Source of the DNA: Kiloniellaceae bacterium
GTDB taxonomy: Bacteria; Pseudomonadota; Alphaproteobacteria; Kiloniellales; J153
Direction of reading: 5' to 3'
Assembly (NCBI GenBank): GCA_021776175.1
Contig: JAJFGJ010000022.1
Location: 40,651-104,650 of the forward strand
Length of the DNA: 64,000 nt
The notes beneath the pieces were generated by a model. That model was not told the origin of the DNA and did not search any database. It saw only the letters and a program-made list of their open reading frames with translations. Positions 46,462 through 55,741 of this stretch are shown here, piece after piece (positions within the stretch are counted from its first letter, which is position 1; the number at the start of each line of letters is the position of its first letter). A program made the translations under genes and the position numbers.

Positions 46462-47976
46462 TCAGGTCAAGTTACGAAAAATTGCATATGTAGAAAGCGA
46501 AACCGCTAAGACCGCGATTACCATTGTAATTCTGACAACGCGCGCGTTCTGCATAGCCCAAAACTGATTCGCAGCATCCAATGAAGCACCATAGTTCGTG
46601 ATTGTCTGCCGCGCATCTTGTATCAAATCTTGGTGCTTAGTCAGTTGACGGATGCGCTCTACCGCCGCGATCCCTGTATGTGTAGAAATATGAGACGGCA
46701 AAAGAATGCTAAGGTCATCAAAAGGAGAAACAACGCGTGCTCGTGTAAGAAAATCAGTGAATTTGCGAATAATGTCTTCTGAAGGTAATGGAAAGAATAT
46801 TCTCCAAAATTGGAATCCCAAACCTGCATTTTTTTGCTCTAACGCCGACTTAAGATCAAGGTCCGCGTGATTGCCTTCGTCTACAATTTGCGTAACAAAC
46901 CACCTGGTAGCTCGTGCTGATGCGAGGATCGCTTGAACAGCATGAGTCACCACATCCACAACGCCCAAATGAAATGGCCGTCCCGCTCGCGATTCGACCT
47001 CAAAACAGACCCAACCGCGGCGCGCGATAAAGACGATATTTTTTCCTGGATGATAAACATTACGGCTGGGCGTTCCTGCCTCTAAGTATTCTCGTGCGAG
47101 CACAAATGTGTCAAGAAACTCTGGCGTAGTTCTGCCACATGCGATAGCGAATTTATATAAGCGCTCTTCGTTATTCTCTAAAGTTTTATTCTCCCCAAAA
47201 TAGATTATAGTTCCCACGTATGGGCGGCTGCGCCTCAATTCACACTGTATTGAATCTTGAGAAACTTCGAGTCCCGATTCCGATGGTATACCAGTGAACT
47301 CCGTAAAAAACTTCATTGGTTTTATTAAACCATCTTTCAAAGAAATACCGTGGACGACAAATTTATTGAGGCTTTTGGCCAGTTTATCTTCAATCCTGTC
47401 TGTTAATTTCCACACTTCTTGGATTAGTTCACCCGGCGCCTCTCCCGACGCGCTAGACGCATCCTCTCGGCCATACTCCGGTCGTTTAATTGCTTGGACA
47501 TAATCCGCGTCACAAATCTTATCGCGATTTACCAGACGCACGATCAGAGCAAGCATACCATTTTTGTAAACTGTGCATTCGATATGAGCATAGCTGTCAA
47601 TGCCTGGCAGCTCTGGCGGGTCTACTGGGAACTCGAATTTCTTTGTGTCCCCCTTGACATCGATAGAAGTTATGTTTTCTTCAAGAATACCCATAGTACC
47701 GTGTAAATGGGCAGAAATTATCTGGGTTGGAAAACCATCGCTAAAATAAAATTTGCTTAGGTTGGAAGAATTGACAGAGAGTTTTTTGAAGCCCTCAACA
47801 ATCGATTCATTCTCATCATCAGTGTTAGATTTTGGTGACTCAAAACTCTGAATTCGTGCCTTGAGATTATAAAAAAATGTAAACTGACACTCTAGTGTTC
47901 CGGGATGGATTATTATCGACTGATCGCCCATCGTGGGATCTTCCTTATTTTTGATTCCTTTCGACTTTTCCTCCAT
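46462..47976 (-). CDS. Unknown 504-residue protein with C-terminal membrane anchor
   Basis: I do not recognise this protein. It has AGGAGG seven bases before the ATG. The polar N-terminal half has beta-rich stretches (SIIIHPGTLECQFTFFYNLK). Later segments include RPYVGTIIYFGENKTLE and FIARRGWVCFEVESRAGRPF. One hydrophobic helix at the very end (ITMVIAVLAVSLSTYAIF) suggests a tail anchor with a cytoplasmic body. Base composition is strikingly more AT-rich than neighbours, and it is bracketed by matB and a second copy of the matB 3' end, so recent acquisition is likely. Confidence 0.8.
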   Translation of the reverse strand: MEEKSKGIKNKEDPTMGDQSIIIHPGTLECQFTFFYNLKARIQSFESPKSNTDDENESIVEGFKKLSVNSSNLSKFYFSDGFPTQIISAHLHGTMGILEENITSIDVKGDTKKFEFPVDPPELPGIDSYAHIECTVYKNGMLALIVRLVNRDKICDADYVQAIKRPEYGREDASSASGEAPGELIQEVWKLTDRIEDKLAKSLNKFVVHGISLKDGLIKPMKFFTEFTGIPSESGLEVSQDSIQCELRRSRPYVGTIIYFGENKTLENNEERLYKFAIACGRTTPEFLDTFVLAREYLEAGTPSRNVYHPGKNIVFIARRGWVCFEVESRAGRPFHLGVVDVVTHAVQAILASARATRWFVTQIVDEGNHADLDLKSALEQKNAGLGFQFWRIFFPLPSEDIIRKFTDFLTRARVVSPFDDLSILLPSHISTHTGIAAVERIRQLTKHQDLIQDARQTITNYGASLDAANQFWAMQNARVVRITMVIAVLAVSLSTYAIFRNLT

Positions 47977-48078
47977 GCAAGCCTCCTATTGCCTAATATA
48001 ACTGCGAATATTGAAATTTTCGACTCCGCCAAATCAACGAAAGCTTATTTAACCTCCTCCGCCTAACCTTACGGAATG

Positions 48079-48219
48079 TTATCGTGAGATACCGAATGTG
48101 CCCAGCGCTTTAAATTCATTGAGCATCGCCGACTCAATAGCAGAGCACCGGCCATACCGCTTCCCAATGCCCTCGAATGTCCACCTCGGGTTATCCTCGC
48201 CCGTTAGCAGGCTCCCCAT
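48079..48219 (-). CDS. Short open frame, possible gene remnant
   Basis: A 46-residue frame starting MGSLLTGEDNPRWTFEGIG and ending LNEFKALGTFGISR. The coding frame stays open about 20 codons upstream of the ATG, with NPRHPRRKNLYHR. It may be the C-terminus of a lost accessory gene. I recognise no family. Otherwise 47977-48305 holds nothing identifiable. Confidence 0.3.
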   Translation of the reverse strand: MGSLLTGEDNPRWTFEGIGKRYGRCSAIESAMLNEFKALGTFGISR

Positions 48220-48305
48220 ATGCGTCCGGTGATAGAGGTTTTTCCGCCGTGGGTGGCGCGGGTTCAGGATAGTAAATTTCCAACCTGAGGAACTATCCGC
48301 CAGAC

Positions 48306-48482
48306 GTCAAGCTGGAGCCGGGCCGCGGCGGCGTGACGGCGGAGTCCATGATCGCGGCTTGCAAGAGTGAACTCGCCAACTTCAAGGTACCCAAGCAAGT
48401 CCACTTCGTCGACGAGCTACCGCGCAACGCCATGGGCAAGGTGCAAAAGAACGACCTGAGGACGCGCTACAAGACTGTTTGA
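48306..48482 (+). pseudogene. Second copy of the matB 3' end (59 codons)
   Basis: Aligned with 46157-46333 it is the same length to the stop codon, without gaps, with about 25 mismatches in 177 bases (about 86 percent). Long identical stretches lie in the middle and differences cluster at the ends. The frame is intact (NFKVPKQVHFVDELPRNAMG) but nothing upstream encodes the rest of an ANL ligase, so it is not a functional gene. Confidence 0.92.
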
Positions 48483-48541
48483 GTGGGCACGAGAAACCGA
48501 TCAAATGGATCGGTATGATCGCAAAGTGCTCTAGCGAGAAA

Positions 48542-49057
48542 TTAGTGTACAGCGGCCGACAGTAATTCGGCCTTATCTCCGGGTTGCGACCGTGCCCAAC
48601 CGCGCACGGGCAATGACAATCCACCGCCGCTGAGAGCCGCGCTCAGCTTAATCCCACTTTCCAGAAGCCCGCCGACCCCGTCCGGTCCGACCAACCATTC
48701 CGCTTGGCCGCGCGCCAAGATCCAATCCTGGTGCTGACAGGCGGACAGGAAATTCAGGACCGTAATCTCGTCGCCACTGACGCAGGCACAACAGGGACGA
48801 TGATGACGCAAGGGACGCCGCGGATGGCCCATGGCGCACACGAGGCCGATCAAGCCCGACATGACCTTGCGCCCCCGCGCCGCGCCCAATTCACGCGCCA
48901 GCTCGTTCCAAGCTAGTGACAGCTGGGTCCCGGAACTATCCGCCAAGCCCACCAGCCAATGCCGGAACACGCCCAGGATCAGGCGTTCCGCGTCGGCCAA
49001 GTCAGCTATCCGGCTTGGCCAAATGTTTATCGGTGTCCCCACCACAGCCTGGTTCAT
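48542..49057 (-). CDS. Hypothetical protein with Cys/His cluster, probably iron-regulated
   Basis: A 171-residue cytoplasmic protein that I cannot assign. A cluster of possible metal ligands, GHPRRPLRHHRPCCACVSGDE, lies near the middle at about residues 77-97. The N-terminus reads NIWPSRIADLADAERLILGV. A Fur-like box lies about 60 bp upstream of the ATG at 49057. Iron or haem metabolism is a plausible but unproven setting. Confidence 0.7.
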   Translation of the reverse strand: MNQAVVGTPINIWPSRIADLADAERLILGVFRHWLVGLADSSGTQLSLAWNELARELGAARGRKVMSGLIGLVCAMGHPRRPLRHHRPCCACVSGDEITVLNFLSACQHQDWILARGQAEWLVGPDGVGGLLESGIKLSAALSGGGLSLPVRGWARSQPGDKAELLSAAVH

Positions 49058-49114
49058 TGTCCTTGCCCCTCTACGATCACTGCCTGCACGCTCCTACTCA
49101 TGCGCGCGATTTAG

Positions 49115-49138
49115 TTGCGAATAAGTATTATTCTCATT
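49115..49138 (-). promoter_or_regulatory. Candidate Fur box
   Basis: On the minus strand the site reads GAGAATAATACTTATTCGC, which agrees with the 19-bp Fur consensus at about 13 positions. Its core GAATAA-GTA-TTATTC on the plus strand is a perfect interrupted palindrome. It lies between the divergent hypothetical gene and the LysE gene, nearer the former. Confidence 0.5.
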
Positions 49139-49264
49139 TAAATCATGCAAGCCATCTAAATGACCGCCACGGACACCTCACTGTGTGCACTTGACGTTGC
49201 CGTCCCGCGTCCACACAAGTTGTGCGCCTTTGGGTTGCCCAAGGCGGTAACGGAGACCTGCTGA

Positions 49265-49894
49265 ATGCCCCCCTGGGACCTACTTCTTGCTTTTTTCGCG
49301 GCCACGCTTGTCTTCGCCTACATGCCCGGCCCGGCGATGATCTATGCCTCGGCGCAGACTCTGGCGCGCGGGCGGCGGGCCGGGTTCATGGCGGCGCTTG
49401 GGATTCACCTGGGAGGCTATGTCCATGTTGGCGCGGCGGCCTTGGGCCTGGCCGCGATCTTCCAATACGTCCCGGCGGCCTACACAGCGCTGAAATTGGC
49501 CGGGGCCGGGTATCTGATTTGGCTGGGCCTGAGTATCTTGCGGCGCAAGCTGGAGGTGCGGGACCTGCCGCAAGCGCAATCCAAGACCGCCCGGCAGGCT
49601 CTATTGGAAAGCATCATGGTCGAGATTCTCAACCCCAAGGCCGCCCTCTTCTTCATCGCCTTCCTGCCGCAGTTCGTCGATCCAGGCGCCGGCTTGCCTG
49701 TCGCCGCGCAATTCCTGATCCTGGGCACGATCGTCAACCTCACCTTCTCCTCGGCCGATCTGGTGTGTGTGTTCCTGGCGTCATCGATCCTGGCCCGGCT
49801 TCGGCGTAGCGGCGCCACGGGTCGCCTGGCCAAGTTCGCCGGCGGGTCCTTGTTAATTGGCCTGGGCCTGAGACTAGCCTTCTTGCGCGATTAG
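49265..49894 (+). CDS. LysE/RhtB-family amino acid exporter
   Basis: A 209-residue, six-helix exporter. The N-terminal PGPAMIYASAQTLARGRRAG is the family signature, followed by GIHLGGYVHVGAAALGLAA and EILNPKAALFFIAFLPQFVD. Substrate (amino acids or derivatives) is unknown. It converges on the PPK2 gene. Confidence 0.92.
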   Translation: MPPWDLLLAFFAATLVFAYMPGPAMIYASAQTLARGRRAGFMAALGIHLGGYVHVGAAALGLAAIFQYVPAAYTALKLAGAGYLIWLGLSILRRKLEVRDLPQAQSKTARQALLESIMVEILNPKAALFFIAFLPQFVDPGAGLPVAAQFLILGTIVNLTFSSADLVCVFLASSILARLRRSGATGRLAKFAGGSLLIGLGLRLAFLRD

Positions 49895-49919
49895 ATTCGC
49901 GCTTCTCGCCTGACCGGCA

Positions 49920-50801
49920 TCAATACTCGTCGGGGACGTAGGTCTGATCGCTTTTCGGCGGCCGGACATAGCCTTCGGCCACCTGGCGCGGCGGTAGTTT
50001 AACCGGTTTTGGCGTCAGATCCTGATAAGGGATCATGCCCAGCAGGTGCTTGATGCAGTTGAGACGCGCCCGCTTTTTCACGTCGGCCTCGACCACGTAC
50101 CAGGGCGCCTGCTTGATGTCGGTATGGGCGAACATCTGATCCTTGGCCTTGGAGTACTCAAGCCAACGCGCGCGCGATTGCAGATCCATGGGCGATAGTT
50201 TCCAGCGTTTGGTGGGATCGACCAGCCGGCCGCGAAAGCGGCGCTCCTGTTCTTCGTCGCTGACCGAAAACCAGTACTTGATCAGGATGATTCCCGAACG
50301 AACGAGCATGCGCTCGAACTCCGGACAGGAGCGCAGAAACTCCTGGTATTCCTCATCGCTGCAGAAGTCCATGACTCGTTCGACGCCGGCGCGGTTGTAC
50401 CAGGAGCGGTCGAACAAAACCATTTCGCCCGCGGTCGGAAGGTGCGGAACGTAACGCTGGAAATACCACTGCGCTTTCTCGCGCTCGGTCGGCGTGCCCA
50501 GTGCGACAACGCGGCAGATGCGCGGGTTTAGGCTCTGGGTGATCCGCTTGATGGTCCCGCCCTTGCCGGCCGCGTCGCGCCCCTCGAAGATTATGACGAC
50601 CTTCAAACCCTCGTGCTTGACCCATTCCTGCAGCTTGACCAGTTCGATCTGAAGCTTGGCCAGTTCGGCCTCGTAGATATTGTTCTTGATCTTCTGCTGG
50701 GTCTTTATTTCTTTATTCGCCTTACCATCGCGGGCCGCCTTTAGCGGCTTGCCGCCGCCGGGTTGAACCTTTTTGCGATCGGTTTTCTTGGCCTTCGCCA
50801 T
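49920..50801 (-). CDS. ppk2: Polyphosphate kinase 2 (PPK2 family)
   Basis: A 293-residue P-loop kinase transferring phosphate between polyphosphate and nucleotides. Walker A lies in FEGRDAAGKGGTIKRITQSL, the lid arginines in NPRICRVVALGTPTEREK, and Walker B in EMVLFDRSWYNRAGVERVMDF. A Lys-rich 35-residue N-terminus precedes the domain. Its single-domain length fits class I PPK2 (ADP to ATP). Confidence 0.95.
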   Translation of the reverse strand: MAKAKKTDRKKVQPGGGKPLKAARDGKANKEIKTQQKIKNNIYEAELAKLQIELVKLQEWVKHEGLKVVIIFEGRDAAGKGGTIKRITQSLNPRICRVVALGTPTEREKAQWYFQRYVPHLPTAGEMVLFDRSWYNRAGVERVMDFCSDEEYQEFLRSCPEFERMLVRSGIILIKYWFSVSDEEQERRFRGRLVDPTKRWKLSPMDLQSRARWLEYSKAKDQMFAHTDIKQAPWYVVEADVKKRARLNCIKHLLGMIPYQDLTPKPVKLPPRQVAEGYVRPPKSDQTYVPDEY

Positions 50802-50876
50802 GGTTGCCTCCCTACGTTGATTTGCCTTGCAGTATAATACGATGAGACCAAAACCGAAAGCAGGAGGCTTGCCCCA

Positions 50877-51821
50877 TCATCCTGGTCCCGCGCCGCGTGC
50901 CGCGTGGCGGTGCGCCTTGAGCGCCTGGGCCTCGATGAAAACGCGGGTGATCTCGGGGAACTCGATCTTGATTTTTTTCTCAAGCGAAGAGATCGCCTCC
51001 TCGACATGGTCCGACGACAGTCCGGAACGAAAATCAACGGAGAGGTTCAACAGAACGTCTTGCGGCCCCATGTGCATGGTGAGTATCTCGTTTATTTGCG
51101 CGATACCGCGTTCCTGGGCGATGGCGCGCCGCACGCCCGCGATCACCTCGGGCGCCGCCGCTTCGCCGATCAACAACGCCTTGGTTTCATAGGCCAGAAA
51201 CGCGGCGACAAGCGCCAGAACAACTCCGATCAGAATTGAGGCGACGGCGTCGAGTTCCGGCATCGCCAGGGCCTCGGCGAGGTATATGCCAACCAGGGCG
51301 ATAATCAAACCAAGCATGGCGGCGCTGTCTTCCATCAGGACGGTGAACAACGATGGGTCCTTGCTGAGTTGCAGTGCCCTGAAGTAACCCAAGCTTCCCT
51401 TGCGCCGTTGAAACTCACGAAACGCGACGAACCAGGAGCCGCCCTCGAAGACGATGGCGAGGCCGAGCACGATGTAGTTGATCGAGGCGTCCGTTACCGG
51501 ATGCGGATTGCTGAGCTTGCTCACGCCCTCATAGACCGACACCCCGGCGCCGGTCGCGAACAGCATGATCGCCACCACGAAAGCCCAGAAGTACAATTCA
51601 CGGCCATAACCGAAGGGATGGGACGGGTCGGCGGGCTTGTCGGCCCGCTTCATGCCATAGAGCAAAAGGCCCTGATTGCCGGTATCGACCAGCGAATGCA
51701 CCGCCTCGCTGAACATGGCGGAGCTGCCGGTAAAGGCCGCCGCGGCGAACTTCGTCACCGCGATCAGGCCATTGCCGGCCAAGGCGGCGATCACGGCGGT
51801 TCTGGAACCTTTAGCGGCCAT
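50877..51821 (-). CDS. Cation diffusion facilitator transporter
   Basis: About 314 residues with six helices. The metal-site helices read AMFSEAVHSLVDTGNQGLLLYG and LMEDSAAMLGLIIALVGIYL. DPSHPFGYGRELYFWA is a family hallmark, and a C-terminal cytoplasmic domain follows. The ATG at 51821 follows AGGCAGGAAA; the longer frame upstream is not conserved. It exports divalent metals such as zinc or iron; specificity is not readable. Confidence 0.93.
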   Translation of the reverse strand: MAAKGSRTAVIAALAGNGLIAVTKFAAAAFTGSSAMFSEAVHSLVDTGNQGLLLYGMKRADKPADPSHPFGYGRELYFWAFVVAIMLFATGAGVSVYEGVSKLSNPHPVTDASINYIVLGLAIVFEGGSWFVAFREFQRRKGSLGYFRALQLSKDPSLFTVLMEDSAAMLGLIIALVGIYLAEALAMPELDAVASILIGVVLALVAAFLAYETKALLIGEAAAPEVIAGVRRAIAQERGIAQINEILTMHMGPQDVLLNLSVDFRSGLSSDHVEEAISSLEKKIKIEFPEITRVFIEAQALKAHRHAARGAGPG

Positions 51822-51868
51822 ATGTTTTCCTGCCTTGCGGTTGCCCGGTGCGAGTTTATACCAAGCCA

Positions 51869-54274
51869 ATGAGAAGCAAACGACCCCTTCCCGCGCGTTT
51901 GATGTCTTGGACCTTGTGGGGTCTGGCGATCCTAGCGGGACTGGGCGGCCTGGCCCTTGGCGGCGGCTATCTGTGGCTTCGCGGCTCACTACCGGAAACC
52001 CAAGGGTCGGTCCGCGCGGCCGGCTTGAACGCCCCGGCGGAGATCTTGAGGGACGCCGACGGCATCGTCACCATCCGCGCCGAAAGCGAGCATGACGCGG
52101 CCTTGGCCCTCGGCTTCGCCCATGCCCAGGACCGGCTTTGGCAGATGGACTTCACCCGGCGCAGCGCCGCCGGGCGGATCGCCGAGGTCGTGGGCGCGCG
52201 CGCCCTGTCCTTCGACCGCTTTATGCGGACCTTGGGCCTGTACCGGGTGGCCGAGGCCAATTTGGCTGGACTGCCGGATGAAACCCGCGCCGTGCTCGAC
52301 GCCTATACGGCGGGCGTGAATGCCTTCCTAGACTCGCGCGACGGTCCCCTGCCCCTAGAGTTTCAGATCCTGCGCTATGAGCCGGAAGCCTGGCGCCCCG
52401 CCGACAGCCTGGTTTGGGGCCGTTTGATGGCATTGCAACTTTCCGGTAATTGGCGCGACGAGATCCTGCGCACGCGGCTCGCCAAGCGCCTGACGGCGGA
52501 ACAGATCTCTTTCCTGTGGCCAGCTTATCCCAAGGACGCGCCCACGACACTCAAAGACCTGGCGAAGGCGGCCAGAGGGATACCGCTGGAGCGCTTCGCC
52601 GATATCCTGCCCTGGGACCTGGCGCCCAAGGATGCCTCGAATGCCTGGGTTTTGGATGGCACGCGCACGCGAAGCGGCGCGCCGATCCTGGCCAACGATC
52701 CACACCTGGCCCTCAGCGCGCCGGGGTTCTGGTACCTGGCGCGGATCGAAACGCCCGAGCGCACCCTGAGCGGGGCCACGGCGCCCGGCCTGCCCTTCAT
52801 GATCATGGGACAGAACGGCCACGTCGCCTGGGGCTTCACGAGCACGCACAGCGACACCCAGGATCTTTTCATCGAGCGTGCCGTCGGTGGCGACCCGGCG
52901 CGTTACCAAACCCCGGACGGTCCACGCGCCTTCACGACCCGGAGGGAGACGATAAACGTGCGCGATCAGGCGCCGGATATCTGGACGGTTCGCGAAACCC
53001 GCCATGGCCCTGTCATCTCGGACGCGATCGCGAAAGATTTGGATGACGGAAAAAAAAGCGGCACCGTCCTGGCTCTGGCTTGGCCCGCGCTGCGCGCCGA
53101 CGACCGAACGGGCGTGGCATTCCACGGCATGAACCGCGCGCGCCATGCCGGGGAATTCGTGACCGCGCTGCAAAATTTTCACAGCCCACAGCAGAACATT
53201 GTCTATGCCGACACGCGGGGCCGGATCGGTTTCGCCGCCCCCGGCCGTGTGCCGGTCCGCGAAGGCGGCGACGGGCGGCAACCGGTTCCGGGCTGGAGCG
53301 GCGAGTACGACTGGAGTGGCGTGATTCCCTTTCAGGATTTACCGCTGGCCAAGGATCCGGCGAACGGATCCTTCATCAGCGCCAACAACAAGATCGCCCC
53401 CGATGGCTATCGCTATCTTCTCACCGCCGATTGGCCCGCGCCTTACCGGGCCCAGAGAATCGAGTCCCTGCTGAACGGGGACGCGAGAACGGGCTGGACC
53501 ATCGAGCGCACCATGAAGGCGCAACTCGATGTCGCCTCCCCGGCCGCGCGCGCACTTCTGCCCCTGCTGCTTTCAACCCCCACCGCGTCGGAGCGCGGGG
53601 CCGAGGCGCTGGCCATATTGCGGGCCTGGGATGGGCGCATGACACGCGACGCCGCCGCGCCGCTTATCCTTTACGCCTGGGCCGGCACCCTGACCCGAAG
53701 ACTCATGGCCGATGAACTTGGACCGGCGTTCGATAAGTTTAGCAATCCCAAGTTCGCGATCCTGACAAGCATCCTGCGCCATGCGCCGGTCTGGTGCGAC
53801 GACGTTGCGAGCGAGCCGGTTGAAGATTGCCCGGGCCAAGCGGCGGCGGCACTGGAAACCGCCTTGACCGAACTGGACCGCCGCTTTAACCGGCCGCTCA
53901 AGCAGTTGCGCTGGGGCGAAGCGCACGTGGCCCGCTTCGCTCATCCGATTCTAGACCAAGTGCCGTTGGCTGGCGCGTTCTTCGGCTACGGCCTCGAGAC
54001 GCCGGGTGGAACCTCTACCGTCAACCGTGGCAGTACCGCCTATGGCGCCGGCCCGGACCGGCGTTTCGAGAACATCCACGGCGCCGGTTACCGGGCGATC
54101 TACGACCTTGGCGATCCCGCCAACTCGCGCTTCATGATCGCGACCGGGCAGTCGGGCAATCCTTTGTCGCCGTGGTATGGTAACCTCGCGCGACGATGGC
54201 GCGACGGGCAGTATCTAAAACTGGTCGGTCCCAAGACAGGGACGGAGCGGCGTTTACGGCTCACTCCGCCGTAG
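51869..54274 (+). CDS. Penicillin acylase-family N-terminal nucleophile hydrolase
   Basis: About 801 residues. A membrane/signal segment (LWGLAILAGLGGLALGGGYLWL) precedes an alpha domain with ESEHDAALALGFAHAQDRLW. The beta-chain nucleophile is Ser257 in DASNAWVLDG, where maturation would cut. The family usually has Gly-Ser; here it is Ala-Ser. Oxyanion and binding residues follow in GLPFMIMGQNGHVAWGFT, and GGTSTVNRGS lies near the end. Substrates range from beta-lactams to acyl-homoserine lactones; none can be chosen here. A GTG seven codons earlier (51848) is an alternative start. Confidence 0.92.
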   Translation: MRSKRPLPARLMSWTLWGLAILAGLGGLALGGGYLWLRGSLPETQGSVRAAGLNAPAEILRDADGIVTIRAESEHDAALALGFAHAQDRLWQMDFTRRSAAGRIAEVVGARALSFDRFMRTLGLYRVAEANLAGLPDETRAVLDAYTAGVNAFLDSRDGPLPLEFQILRYEPEAWRPADSLVWGRLMALQLSGNWRDEILRTRLAKRLTAEQISFLWPAYPKDAPTTLKDLAKAARGIPLERFADILPWDLAPKDASNAWVLDGTRTRSGAPILANDPHLALSAPGFWYLARIETPERTLSGATAPGLPFMIMGQNGHVAWGFTSTHSDTQDLFIERAVGGDPARYQTPDGPRAFTTRRETINVRDQAPDIWTVRETRHGPVISDAIAKDLDDGKKSGTVLALAWPALRADDRTGVAFHGMNRARHAGEFVTALQNFHSPQQNIVYADTRGRIGFAAPGRVPVREGGDGRQPVPGWSGEYDWSGVIPFQDLPLAKDPANGSFISANNKIAPDGYRYLLTADWPAPYRAQRIESLLNGDARTGWTIERTMKAQLDVASPAARALLPLLLSTPTASERGAEALAILRAWDGRMTRDAAAPLILYAWAGTLTRRLMADELGPAFDKFSNPKFAILTSILRHAPVWCDDVASEPVEDCPGQAAAALETALTELDRRFNRPLKQLRWGEAHVARFAHPILDQVPLAGAFFGYGLETPGGTSTVNRGSTAYGAGPDRRFENIHGAGYRAIYDLGDPANSRFMIATGQSGNPLSPWYGNLARRWRDGQYLKLVGPKTGTERRLRLTPP

Positions 54275-54297
54275 AGAATGAGGGAGGCCCAAGAGAC

Positions 54298-55569
54298 ATG
54301 ACGGTAACCCCCGACGACATTCGGACGGCGGCGGAACAGATCTCCGGCGAAGTTGTCCGCACGCCCCTGGTCCCGGCGCGCCGTCTCGGCGAAGCCCTGG
54401 GCTGCGAGCTGTATCTCAAGCTGGAGAACCTGCAGTACACCGGCTCCTTCAAGGACCGCGGCGCCTTGGTCAAGCTGAAGAGCCTGACTGACGCGCAAGC
54501 CAAGCGCGGGGTGATCGCCATGTCGGCCGGCAATCACGCGCAAGGCGTCGCCTATCACGCCCAGCGCCTGAACATTCCCTCGACCATCGTGATGCCGGAA
54601 TTCGCCCCCGCCACCAAGGTTGAGCGAACCAAAAGCTTCGGCGCCCGCGTGGTCCTGACCGGCGAAACCCTGGACGCCTCCGCCATCGCGGCGCGCGAGA
54701 TCGCGGCCAAGGAAAACCTGACCTTCGTCCATCCCTACGACGACCCGCTGATCGTCGCCGGCCAAGGCACCATCGGCTTCGAGATGCTGGAAGACATGCC
54801 CGATCTCGATACCATCGTGGTCCCCATCGGCGGCGGCGGCATTATCTCCGGCATCGCCATCGCCGCGAAATCGGTCAAGCCGGACATTCGCATCATCGGG
54901 GTCGAGGCCGAGCTGTTCCCCTCCATGTATCAGGCTCTTCGCGGCCTGCCCCCGGCGAGCGGCGGGCAAACCCTGGCCGACGGCATCGCGGTCAAGAACC
55001 CGGGCGAGCTGACGCGCGAGATCATCGACCGCCTGGTCGAGAATATCGTCCTGGTCGACGAAGCCGCGATCGAGACCGCGGTCCATAGACTGGTCGAACA
55101 GCACAAGATCGTGGCCGAGGGCGCCGGAGCGGCCGGCGTCGCGGGGCTGATGAAGGATCCCGAGGCCTTCGCCGGGCGCAAAGTCGGCGTCGTCATCTGC
55201 GGCGGCAACATCGACGTGCGCATGTTGTCCTGGGTCCTGACCCGCGGCTTGGTGCGCGACGGCCGCATGGCGCGCCTGCGCATCGGCATCGTCGACCGGC
55301 CGGGTGTCTTGTCCCTGGTCACGCAGTTGATAGGCACGACCGGCGGCAACATCATCGAGGTCTACCACCAGCGCCTGTTCTACGACGTCCCGGCAAAGCA
55401 CGCCGACGTCGATGCCATGATCGAAACCCGCGACGCCGCCCATGTGGCGGAGATCGTGGAGGTTCTGAGCGCGAATGGATTTCCAACCCGGGTTCTATCG
55501 TCGCGCTCCGACGAGGGCCTGGCGCCAAGCTCCAACCTATCCCCATGCGCGGCGATATCGCCTAGTTAG
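54298..55569 (+). CDS. Threonine ammonia-lyase with C-terminal ACT domain
   Basis: A 423-residue PLP enzyme deaminating threonine (or serine). The PLP lysine is in YTGSFKDRGALVKL and the phosphate loop in VPIGGGGIISG. A single ACT-like domain starts near residue 325 (RIGIVDRPGVLSLVTQLIG), the TdcB/IlvA short form. AGGGAGG precedes the ATG at 54298. It follows the acylase gene by 23 nt, so the two may be cotranscribed. Confidence 0.94.
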   Translation: MTVTPDDIRTAAEQISGEVVRTPLVPARRLGEALGCELYLKLENLQYTGSFKDRGALVKLKSLTDAQAKRGVIAMSAGNHAQGVAYHAQRLNIPSTIVMPEFAPATKVERTKSFGARVVLTGETLDASAIAAREIAAKENLTFVHPYDDPLIVAGQGTIGFEMLEDMPDLDTIVVPIGGGGIISGIAIAAKSVKPDIRIIGVEAELFPSMYQALRGLPPASGGQTLADGIAVKNPGELTREIIDRLVENIVLVDEAAIETAVHRLVEQHKIVAEGAGAAGVAGLMKDPEAFAGRKVGVVICGGNIDVRMLSWVLTRGLVRDGRMARLRIGIVDRPGVLSLVTQLIGTTGGNIIEVYHQRLFYDVPAKHADVDAMIETRDAAHVAEIVEVLSANGFPTRVLSSRSDEGLAPSSNLSPCAAISPS

Positions 55570-55741
55570 AATATGATCCGCTCCACGCTTGGCGGACATT
55601 GATGCAGGGTCAAAGACACTTCCGAGTTAACCCGGAGCGGTCATTCACCCTTTCTCAGCGCTTACTTGAAAATGATTTCGTGACTGCCTAGGCTCGGACT
55701 ATTCATATTTCGTGCCCATAAGATGGAACGTGGAGGTCCGA

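Noticed and set aside
48306..48482. A second functional acyl-CoA synthetase gene
   Set aside because: Only the last 59 codons exist; the upstream 250 bases encode no ANL domain.
54100..55443. A 447-codon open frame opposite threonine ammonia-lyase
   Set aside because: It mirrors the codon periodicity of a confidently assigned gene and has Asp/Ala-rich nonspecific sequence.
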